This document shows, piece by piece, positions 32,412 through 38,983 of a stretch of DNA of 64,000 nt; the first letter of the stretch is position 1, and every line of letters begins with the position of its first letter. The position numbers and the translations under genes were made by a program. Where the stretch lies: positions 806,001 to 870,000 of the forward strand of contig CP073694.1 of the NCBI GenBank assembly GCA_018228705.1, given 5' to 3'. A model generated the notes under the pieces. That model saw nothing but the letters and a program-made list of their open reading frames with translations. It was not told the DNA's origin and did no database searches. Source of the DNA: Dysosmobacter sp. Marseille-Q4140 (lineage in GTDB: Bacteria > Bacillota > Clostridia > Oscillospirales > Oscillospiraceae).

Positions 32412-33761
32412 ATGACCGAAGAAAACTACAACTACCGAACCAGTCAAACACTGCTTCGCAACCAGTTTCCCGGCAAAGGAAAGTTAAAAATCCCCATCAT
32501 TCCCAAGTTCCAAGAAAGTCCCGGAGACTTTGATGATCTTTTGTTGATCGGTTTTGACAAAACCCATCTGGAGGACCAGAATCACCTCGACCGCATGGTA
32601 CACTTCTTCCTATATGACTATCGCTTTGAGCGGGTCTGGAAGAATCCAGACAACGACATTGAAAAACTCTCCCGCTACCGTGCGGTGCTGTCGCCGGATT
32701 TCAGCCTGTACCTGGAGATGGCACCTGTTATGCAGCTCTACAATGTATTTCGTAATCGCTGGTGCGGCGCTTACTGGGCATCCAAAGGGCTCCGGGTCAT
32801 TCCGACCGTCAACTGGGGAGATGAATCCACGTTTGATTTCTGCTTTGAAGGGATTGAAAAAGGAAGTGTTGTTGCTGTCTCCACTTATATGGCCTCAGAG
32901 CATGACAACCGCTGTGACCAGAAAGAATGGTTCATGGCAGGATACAACGAGATGCTGCGGCGCATTGAGCCGGAAAAAATTATTTGCTACAATACACCGT
33001 TTCCCGAAATGCAAGGTAATATCATTGATGTGGATTATGAACGTAGTTCCTGGCGGTATATGAACTATGAACGAAGTTTCCATCGTGAAGATTTAGATGC
33101 CTTTAAAATTGGTAGCTCATCAAGCGGGAATCGTGATACAATAGAGCCGTACCTAACTGGAAAAGGCGGCGGAAGTGCATACGGCGGGGGATGGAAACCC
33201 AGTCCTAATAAGCCTGATGACCAGCGTTTCCTTGGTGAACCAGGAGAAATTAAAACAACATACAAGAACGGCTATCGTGTCGATACAAAAATTGGAAGCG
33301 ATGGTCGAGCGGCGCTGGAAAGGCATTATACTGACCACAAGCAACCTTGGGCACATACAAATCCACACGATCATCTCATCAATTGGGATAATCCCGCTGG
33401 TTTTCCTGATCCACAGCCTCCAATCAATTATCCCGGCGGCGCGCCTGAGTTTAAGAGCTTTGAAAGAAGGTTTTATATGAAAAACACGATTGTCCCCTCC
33501 AATTCCTTGGAGCAAAATCGTTTTACCACTATAAGTGATTTCCAAACCTGCATGAGATGGCATGGAGAAGTGGAATTTCTTTGGAATGGAGTTCATTACA
33601 GTATTACCCATCGTAATGGAAGAATTTATATTTCCCACAGTGGGATTCAGGAAACAGAGCGATCTTTTGCAACATCTGGAGATATCCTTGCATATGATGT
33701 AGGCTCTTGCCAGTTGCGGGATATCATCACGAAGGTTACTGTTGTATTTCGGTCAGTTTAA
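32412..33761 (+). CDS. DUF4417-type protein with toxin-like C-terminal region
   Basis: 449 residues. Residues about 90-210 (RNRWCGAYWASKGLRVIPTV, WGDESTFDFCFEGIEKGSVV, PEKIICYNTP) fit DUF4417, found in phage and mobile-element proteins. A Gly-rich hinge (GKGGGSAYGGGWKP) follows. The next segment (TYKNGYRVDTKIGSDGRAAL, ERHYTDHKQPWAHTNPHDH) resembles the His-rich nuclease-like modules at the ends of polymorphic toxins. The last 90 residues are unassigned. ATG 32412 has AGGAGGGT upstream. It is the only gene inside the repeat-bounded segment. Confidence 0.7.
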   Translation: MTEENYNYRTSQTLLRNQFPGKGKLKIPIIPKFQESPGDFDDLLLIGFDKTHLEDQNHLDRMVHFFLYDYRFERVWKNPDNDIEKLSRYRAVLSPDFSLYLEMAPVMQLYNVFRNRWCGAYWASKGLRVIPTVNWGDESTFDFCFEGIEKGSVVAVSTYMASEHDNRCDQKEWFMAGYNEMLRRIEPEKIICYNTPFPEMQGNIIDVDYERSSWRYMNYERSFHREDLDAFKIGSSSSGNRDTIEPYLTGKGGGSAYGGGWKPSPNKPDDQRFLGEPGEIKTTYKNGYRVDTKIGSDGRAALERHYTDHKQPWAHTNPHDHLINWDNPAGFPDPQPPINYPGGAPEFKSFERRFYMKNTIVPSNSLEQNRFTTISDFQTCMRWHGEVEFLWNGVHYSITHRNGRIYISHSGIQETERSFATSGDILAYDVGSCQLRDIITKVTVVFRSV

Positions 33762-33828
33762 GATAAAACCTCTTGCTTGCTGCGTTAAAACCATTGATAT
33801 GACCGGATTTTTCCAAGTCCTATAATTA

Positions 33829-33875
33829 CACTCGGACCAATCGGAGTATCCTTCGGGATACTCCGATTTTTTGTT
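33829..33875 (+). repeat. direct repeat, right copy
   Basis: 47 bases matching 32258-32303 with one inserted A. The sequence just before it (CCAAGTCC) faintly resembles the tRNA T-arm, so this may be a displaced tRNA 3' end. It also forms the same stem-TTCG terminator and would end transcripts of the 32412 gene. Confidence 0.85.
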
Positions 33876-33932
33876 TTCCTTTTGCAGGCGGAGATAACTC
33901 CCACTCTATCGTTGTGATCGAGCGCTGAATCT

Positions 33933-33959
33933 GCGGGCGGCTTTCCGCCTGCTCTTTTT
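33933..33959 (+). terminator. rightward terminator
   Basis: Stem GCGGGCGG / CCGCCTGC (one G-U), loop CTTT, followed by TCTTTTTC. It lies 40 bases before the traX promoter and would stop anything passing the repeat-copy terminator. Confidence 0.7.
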
Positions 33960-34002
33960 CGTTTGATTAAGAAACTCTTAAGGAATGCTCCGTTTTCTCT
34001 CA

Positions 34003-34011
34003 TGTTATAAT
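34003..34011 (+). promoter_or_regulatory. extended -10 promoter of traX
   Basis: TGTTATAAT, an extended -10 element, 46 bases before the ATG at 34058; the -35 (GAATGC) is weak. An ACGGAGGAA ribosome site follows. Confidence 0.55.
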
Positions 34012-34057
34012 GTGCGGGAACCTGACGTATTTCTGCATATCATAACGGAGGAACTTC

Positions 34058-34852
34058 ATGACCGATCTGCACACCGCACCGCCGCAGGCACCGGCGGACA
34101 GAGGGCTCTCCCTGAACAGCCTGAAGTACATCGCGATCCTTGCCATGACCATCGACCATATCGCCTTTGCCTTCGTCCCCAGTGGGACCGCCCCCGCCAT
34201 TCTCATGCACATCATCGGCAGGATAACCGGTCCCGTCATGTTCTTTTCCGCGGTCGAGGGCTACCATCACACACGCAGTGTCCGTAAGTACCTCTTCCGG
34301 CTGGCCGCGTTTGCCGCCGTCAGCTGGCTCCCGTTTCTGTATTTCCGATACGGCGGCAGCCTGGCGGACGCTTCCTTTATGCGTCCGAACGTCATCTACA
34401 CGATCTTTCTGGGCGTTCTGAGCATCCGGATCCGGAGAAGCACGCGGATCCAAAACCCGGCCGCCAAGGTACTGCTGATCACTGCTCTGGTCATTCTCTG
34501 CGTCCCGGCGGACTGGGGCTGCACAGGCATCCTCATGATCCTTGTGCTGGACTATTTTCACGGAAACTTCAAGCACCAGGCCTTCGCATACTGCTTGGTC
34601 GTCCTGCTGGGCATGGACGTCCTCACTTTGCTGACAACGCCCTTTTTCGGATTGTTTTACGACCATGTATTCTATATAGATACGGAGTACTACGCATATA
34701 CCATCGAAAACGCGGGCGCATTCATCCCCATCCTGCTGCTGTCCCTTTACAAGGGGCGGCGCGGAGCCGGGAACGCCTTTTCCAAATGGTTCTTCTATGT
34801 GTACTATCCGGCCCATCTCCTGGTGTTGGGCGCCCTGCAGGCCCTTTTCTAA
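34058..34852 (+). CDS. traX: TraX family membrane protein
   Basis: 264 residues, about eight membrane spans. The start LNSLKYIAILAMTIDHIAFAF and the segment IIGRITGPVMFFSAVEGYHHT are typical of TraX, named for an F-plasmid pilin N-acetylase but widespread on Firmicute chromosomes, where it is thought to acetylate an envelope substrate. It stands alone with its own promoter and terminator. The sequence does not tie it to conjugation here. Confidence 0.88.
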   Translation: MTDLHTAPPQAPADRGLSLNSLKYIAILAMTIDHIAFAFVPSGTAPAILMHIIGRITGPVMFFSAVEGYHHTRSVRKYLFRLAAFAAVSWLPFLYFRYGGSLADASFMRPNVIYTIFLGVLSIRIRRSTRIQNPAAKVLLITALVILCVPADWGCTGILMILVLDYFHGNFKHQAFAYCLVVLLGMDVLTLLTTPFFGLFYDHVFYIDTEYYAYTIENAGAFIPILLLSLYKGRRGAGNAFSKWFFYVYYPAHLLVLGALQALF

Positions 34853-34897
34853 AAACAGCGGCGGGAGCATCGGTCCGGATGCTCCCGCCGCTGTTTT
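34852..34897. terminator. strong bidirectional terminator
   Basis: 20-bp perfect stem from AAAACAGCGG to CCGCTGTTTT around GGTCCG. It ends traX and, on the other strand, the convergent isomerase gene. Confidence 0.9.
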
Positions 34898-34917
34898 GAT
34901 ATCCGGCCCCCCCGCCG

Positions 34918-35706
34918 TCACTCGCCCATGATGGCCCGGACCGCCGCTGCCGTGTCCGCCGCAGGGAACAGCTCGTAGCCCAGGAGGCCGTCGTACCCGG
35001 CTTCCTCCAGGGCGTCGTACACCCGCCGGTAACAGATCTCGCCGGTGCCGGGCTCGTGGCGGCCCGGCGCATCCGCTACGTGGACATGGCCGAAGGTATC
35101 CCCGTACCGGGCTATGGTCTCGCAGAGGCAGCCCTCGTTGAGCTGCATATGGTACACGTCGTACAGCACCCGCAGCCGGGGAGAACCGATCAGCCGGACC
35201 AGCTCCGCGGCCATCTGGGTGTGGGTCAGGAAGTTGCCGGGGTGGTCCGTCACCACATTCAGCGGCTCCAGACTCAGCGTCACGCCCCATTTCTCCCCCA
35301 GGGCGGCACACTGTTCCAGTCCGCCGTACAGGGCGCACAGCTTCACCGTATGGGACAACTCCCGGTAGTCCCGCAGAACCTGGCCGCCCTCTCCCAGACC
35401 GTTGGAGTGGATGGTAAGGCCGGCCGCTCCCAGGAACCGGGCCGCCTCCAGCGAGCGCTCCAAAAACGCCAAATACGCCTGCCGCTGGTCCGGATCCACC
35501 AGGGATAGTTCCGCGTCCCCGTCAAACGCACAGACGGCGATACCCGCCGCCTGTGCCTCCGCCTTCACTGCCGGCAGATCCTTGTCGGTCCAGCTCCAGA
35601 ACTCCACGGCGTCAAACCCGTCCTCCCGGGCCGCCCGGAACCGCTCCAGGAAGGGCAGTTCTCCGTACAGCGTCTCGATGCAGGCCGACCGTCTCCATTT
35701 TTTCAT
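34918..35706 (-). CDS. hyi: hydroxypyruvate isomerase-like TIM-barrel protein
   Basis: 262 residues, a xylose-isomerase-like TIM barrel. LSLEPLNVVTDHPGNFL, LYDVYHMQLNEG and GHVHVADAPGRHEPGTGEI are the metal- and substrate-binding signatures of hydroxypyruvate isomerase (hydroxypyruvate to tartronate semialdehyde); related sugar epimerases share them. Glu and His metal ligands are in these motifs. No glyoxylate-pathway genes adjoin it, but a 2-hydroxyacid dehydrogenase lies 7 kb away. Exact substrate uncertain. Confidence 0.8.
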   Translation of the reverse strand: MKKWRRSACIETLYGELPFLERFRAAREDGFDAVEFWSWTDKDLPAVKAEAQAAGIAVCAFDGDAELSLVDPDQRQAYLAFLERSLEAARFLGAAGLTIHSNGLGEGGQVLRDYRELSHTVKLCALYGGLEQCAALGEKWGVTLSLEPLNVVTDHPGNFLTHTQMAAELVRLIGSPRLRVLYDVYHMQLNEGCLCETIARYGDTFGHVHVADAPGRHEPGTGEICYRRVYDALEEAGYDGLLGYELFPAADTAAAVRAIMGE

Positions 35707-35784
35707 ATTCCACGCCCCCTTTTCCTCACCCTACACAAGGCAGCCGCTCTTGTCAAGTGCATGCGGCTTTTCTGCAATCTCCTC

Positions 35785-35814
35785 TTGATTTTTTTCCCGG
35801 GTTTCCGGTATACT
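35785..35814 (+). promoter_or_regulatory. promoter of degV with long leader
   Basis: TTGATT (35785-35790), 18-base spacer, TATACT (35809-35814). The coding start is at 36002, so the transcript has a leader of about 180 bases. It contains a CCGCCT/AGGCGG hairpin (35894-35910) and a GCGGCGCA/TGCGCCGC hairpin (35925-35958). I recognise no riboswitch class. Confidence 0.6.
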
Positions 35815-36001
35815 GTATCCTGTCGGGATTATTTCATCTGATACGCAGGTCTTATGACAAGATGCATCAGACCGATATATCTGCATTGTCCAGCCGCCTT
35901 TCATAGGCGGATGCGACAGTTTTCGCGGCGCAGTGGACCGTATCTCGTCGTGCGCCGCCGACAGCTTACAACGGAGCCGAATAAGATTTGGAGATGGAAC
36001 G

Positions 36002-36871
36002 ATGACGCCCCATAAAATTGCCCTGTTGACCGACTCCTGTGCGGATCTGACCCCCCAGGCCGCTGCGGAGCACCATATCCGGATCGTACCGCTGCGCATC
36101 CGCTGCCGGGACGGCGAGTTCCGCGACGGCGTGGATATCCGCGCCCGGGACATCTACCGCCGCCTGCGGGAGGGTGAATTGCCCCATACCTCTCTGCCCA
36201 CGGGACAGGATATCTCCGACGCCCTGGACGCCATTGCGGCGGAGGGTTACGACGGCGTCATTGCCGTAATGCTCTCCGGCGGCCTCTCCGGCACCTACAA
36301 CATGGTGCGGCTCCTGGCCGAGGAGCGGCGGGACCTGTGCGTCCGGGTCTATGACTCCGTCAGCGGCTCTCTGGGGGTGGGCATGACCATTTTGCAGCTG
36401 GCGGAGGACATCCGCGCCGGTGCCTCCTGGGAGGATCTGACGCAGCGGCGGGTCCCCTCCCTGATCCGGAACACCCACCCCTTCTTCTCGGTGGACACCC
36501 TGGAATACCTGCAAAAGGGCGGCCGCATCGGCAAGATCACCGCCGTAGCGGGGACCATGCTGCAGATCAAGCCCCTTCTCACCTTCGCCGCCGACGGACA
36601 GCTGCGTTCCGTAGCCAAGGTCCGGGGCCGCCAGCAGGTGATCTCCAAGCTGGTGGAACTGACAGAGCAGGCCCTGGACGGCGGAAAGCGGTATAATCTG
36701 GCCGTGGCCAACGGCGGCGCACCGGAGGCGATGCTGGACCTGCGGGCCCGGCTGGCCGCCGCCCTGCCGGACTTCGATCACCTGTGGAACGGAGAGATGG
36801 ACGGCACGCTCAGCGTCTACATCGGCGACGGAGTTCTGGGCGCCGCGGTCCAGGTGCTGGAGGACTTCTGA
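36002..36871 (+). CDS. DegV family fatty-acid-binding protein
   Basis: 289 residues. IALLTDSCADLTPQAAA opens the N-terminal EDD domain; TSLPTGQDISDALD, MLSGGLSGTYN and YLQKGGRIGK are DegV signatures that contact the bound fatty acid. DegV/FakB proteins present fatty acids to the kinase FakA for phospholipid synthesis; a fakA gene is not in the window. ATG 36002 has GGAG upstream; the longer frame upstream lies in the leader. Confidence 0.92.
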   Translation: MTPHKIALLTDSCADLTPQAAAEHHIRIVPLRIRCRDGEFRDGVDIRARDIYRRLREGELPHTSLPTGQDISDALDAIAAEGYDGVIAVMLSGGLSGTYNMVRLLAEERRDLCVRVYDSVSGSLGVGMTILQLAEDIRAGASWEDLTQRRVPSLIRNTHPFFSVDTLEYLQKGGRIGKITAVAGTMLQIKPLLTFAADGQLRSVAKVRGRQQVISKLVELTEQALDGGKRYNLAVANGGAPEAMLDLRARLAAALPDFDHLWNGEMDGTLSVYIGDGVLGAAVQVLEDF

Positions 36872-36893
36872 ACCGCTCCTTATTTCCGAAAAA

Positions 36894-36941
36894 ACCGCCG
36901 CCGGCACAGAGTGTTTTCTGTGCCGGCGGCGGTCTCTTTTT
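36894..36941. terminator. bidirectional terminator
   Basis: 17-bp perfect stem ACCGCCGCCGGCACAGA with its complement around GTGTTT. T-runs on both strands (CTCTTTTTT rightward, TTTTTTCGG leftward) serve the convergent degV and lipoprotein genes. Confidence 0.93.
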
Positions 36942-36965
36942 TGGCGCTCGTCTCCGATCCGGCGG

Positions 36966-37796
36966 TTACGCCGCGGGACTGGCTACCAGGAACAGCATGT
37001 CGCTGCCGCCCTCCTCCTCGGGGAAAGCGCCGTACATGGTAAAGTTGTACATCAGCCGCTCCGCGGGGTAGAAGCCGTAGCCGTCCTGATTGTGGTCGGT
37101 GGTATCATAGGGATCGGCCACGATGAACACATCGTCCTGCTGCGTCTCGGTGCCCATGGTGTCGTAGCCAATGATGATCTGCCAGTGTCCGCCCCAGTCG
37201 TTCCAGGCGATCATGACCGGCTTGCCTTCCGCCAGCCAGCCCTGGATGTCCTCCATCCAGATGCCGTCGGGATAGTCGTAAGTGGTGATCATATCAAAAC
37301 CGCCCACGCCCTCGAAGATGTCCATGGCCTGCTTTAATGTGGTGCCGGGATAGCCCTCCAGTTCCGTGCTGTCCAGGGAATGGCGCAGGGCGGCCAGGCT
37401 CTCCTCGTTCCACTCGCCCAGCCGGTCATACCACTCCAGCACCATCAGGGCGGAGGTGACACCGCAGGACCACTCGCTGGTCTGCTGCTGGGTCTTGAAA
37501 TGAGACAGAACGGTCAGGGTGTCCGTGGATTCCATGTTGTACACGTCGGGATGGGCAAAGTAGGGAGAGTCGGCATGGTCGCCGGCGCGCTCCACGCTGT
37601 CCGCCCCGTCCTCTTCGGACAGATCGATGGCGTAGGGGATCTTCATTTCATCGGTGAAATTCCCAGTGCTCTGGGTCTGTGCGGCATCGGCCGCAGTGGT
37701 GTCCTCGGCATTGTCAGCCGGTGTGTCAGTGGCGCAGCCGGAGAGAATTCCGGTCAGCATCAGCAGGGTCAGCGCCAGGGTGACTGTTTTTTTCAT
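36966..37796 (-). CDS. C39-like cysteine peptidase lipoprotein
   Basis: 276 residues. Lipoprotein signal with lipobox LSGC at residues 18-21 (MLTGILSGCATD). After an acidic linker comes a papain-like C39_2-type domain: Cys in QQQTSEWSCGVTSALMVLEWY, His in WGGHWQIIIGYD, Asp in FIVADPYDTTDHNQDG. It is predicted to sit outside the membrane and cleave peptides or act as an inactive binding protein; the substrate is unknown. AAGGAG site precedes ATG 37796. Confidence 0.8.
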   Translation of the reverse strand: MKKTVTLALTLLMLTGILSGCATDTPADNAEDTTAADAAQTQSTGNFTDEMKIPYAIDLSEEDGADSVERAGDHADSPYFAHPDVYNMESTDTLTVLSHFKTQQQTSEWSCGVTSALMVLEWYDRLGEWNEESLAALRHSLDSTELEGYPGTTLKQAMDIFEGVGGFDMITTYDYPDGIWMEDIQGWLAEGKPVMIAWNDWGGHWQIIIGYDTMGTETQQDDVFIVADPYDTTDHNQDGYGFYPAERLMYNFTMYGAFPEEEGGSDMLFLVASPAA

Positions 37797-38121
37797 TTTC
37801 GATCTCCTTTTCGGGGTATTCCCCCGTCCGATTTTACGCGCCCCGCCGGGGCGCGCATTGGCTTTATTATAAGAACACGCTCCCCCCTGTTCAAGATGGG
37901 GAAGCGCCGGTTTTTTGCCGGCAAAAGGAGGAAAAATCATGCAGATTGCAACATACCCGGCACCTGCCTGCGGCGGCCACTCCGCCGCCATCCGGGAGGC
38001 GCTCCTCCCGCGGCGGGCCTCTTTATTTGGCTTTTGTTGCAACCACCACTTCCTATTGTGTTTTTTAAAGTTTACAATAACAACATCTTGTAATCTGGAG
38101 CAGGTCAAGGAGGAGAGGAAC
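37797..38121. other. intergenic region between lipoprotein and nrdG
   Basis: 325 bases. A strong leftward promoter for the lipoprotein is TTGAAC-17-TATAAT (minus strand, 37894-37866). A CGCGCCCC/GGGGCGCG stem (37837-37855) lies in the lipoprotein leader, and a GCGGCGG/CCGCCGC stem near 37971-37990 precedes the nrdG control region. No CDS is convincing. Confidence 0.6.
38047..38091 (+). promoter_or_regulatory. paired NrdR-like boxes upstream of nrdG
   Basis: CACTTCCTATTGTG (38047-38060) and ACAACATCTTGT (38080-38091) are imperfect palindromes whose centres lie 32 bases apart, three helical turns, as NrdR boxes require. A possible -10 TACAAT (38073-38078) lies between them. They are weaker than the pair before nrdD. 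Confidence 0.55.
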
Positions 38122-38835
38122 GTGCGGATCTGCGGACTGCAAAAACTATCCATGGTGGACTATCCGGGAAAGCTGGCAGCCACGGTGTTCACTGGCGGCT
38201 GTAATCTGCGGTGCCCATTCTGTCACAATGCCCTGCTGGTAACGCGGCTGGCAGAGAGCCCTGCTCTGACGGAGCAGGACGTGCTGAACTTTCTGAGCAC
38301 GCGCCGGGGGCTTCTGGACGGGGTGGTCCTCTCCGGCGGGGAGCCGCTGCTGCACCCCGGCGCAGCGGATTTTCTGGCGGCAGTGCGGGACATGGGCTTC
38401 GCCGTGAAGCTGGACACCAACGGCTTCTATCCCCAGGCCCTGAAGGAGATCCTGGACCGGGGGCTGGCAGACTATGTGGCTATGGACATCAAGAACTGCC
38501 CGGCGCGATACGGCGAGACCTGCGGCGTGCCGGGGCTGGACGCCGGCCCGGTGGAGGAGAGCCTGAGGCTGCTCATCGGCAGCGGCGTGGACTTCGAGCT
38601 GCGCACCACACTGGTGCGGGAGCTCCACACGGCGGAGGACCTGGCCGCCATGGGCCGCTGGGTGGCAGGCTTTTTCCCGGAGGGTCAGACGCCCCGGTTC
38701 TTCCTTCAGAAATTCGTGGATTCCGGCAATCTGATCGCCGGCGGCTGTCATGGGTTCAGCGATGTCGAAATGGCGGCTCTTTCTGAGAGCCTCCGTCCCT
38801 TCCTGCCCCGGGCGGAGCTGCGGGGCGTGGAGTGA
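38122..38835 (+). CDS. nrdG: anaerobic ribonucleotide reductase activating protein
   Basis: 237 residues, a radical-SAM enzyme. CNLRCPFCHN gives the CxxxCxxC iron-sulfur motif after MVDYPGKLAATVFTGG; SGGEPLLHPG is the AdoMet-binding motif. It makes the glycyl radical on NrdD, encoded just downstream. The YPGK opening is that of the NrdG2/PflA-like activases of clostridia. GTG 38122 is the start, with AAGGAGGAGAGG upstream; the frame extends farther but without a site. Confidence 0.92.
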   Translation: MRICGLQKLSMVDYPGKLAATVFTGGCNLRCPFCHNALLVTRLAESPALTEQDVLNFLSTRRGLLDGVVLSGGEPLLHPGAADFLAAVRDMGFAVKLDTNGFYPQALKEILDRGLADYVAMDIKNCPARYGETCGVPGLDAGPVEESLRLLIGSGVDFELRTTLVRELHTAEDLAAMGRWVAGFFPEGQTPRFFLQKFVDSGNLIAGGCHGFSDVEMAALSESLRPFLPRAELRGVE

Positions 38836-38870
38836 CTCTGGTTTCCTTTGTGGATTCCTACGAAAGACAT

Positions 38871-38922
38871 CACAAGATATTGTGGTTTCCTCCATTGACT
38901 TTACCACAGCGTGTGGTACAAT
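38871..38922 (+). promoter_or_regulatory. nrdD promoter with paired NrdR boxes
   Basis: Box 1 CACAAGATATTGTG (38871-38884) and box 2 ACCACAGCGTGTGGT (38903-38917) have centres 32-33 bases apart. The promoter is TTGACT (38895-38900), 16-base spacer, TACAAT (38917-38922), so box 2 covers the spacer. This is the expected design for NrdR repression when dATP/ATP is high. Confidence 0.8.
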
Positions 38923-38983
38923 GGATTTCGCGGGGCGCACGGCTCCGTAGGTGTGTAATTCAAAGAGAAAGCAGGGGACCTTC

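Larger units (their letters stand above)
32269..33839 (+). mobile_element. putative 1.6 kb element integrated at tRNA-Pro
   Basis: The segment between the two copies of the repeat holds one CDS and no recombinase. Insertion at a tRNA 3' end with duplication of that end is how tyrosine-recombinase elements integrate. Lower GC than the flanking core supports foreign origin. It could be a satellite mobilised in trans, a decayed element that lost its integrase, or the product of a recombination between two tRNA-Pro copies. Confidence 0.6.

Noticed and set aside
33785..34003. Leftward frame between the tRNA-Pro element and traX
   Set aside because: It overlaps the repeat-copy terminator and the traX promoter, and has no family resemblance.
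34058..34852. traX as evidence that the conjugative element extends to 34.8 kb
   Set aside because: TraX homologs are common on Firmicute chromosomes, the gene has its own promoter and terminator, and tRNA genes and core genes separate it from the ICE.
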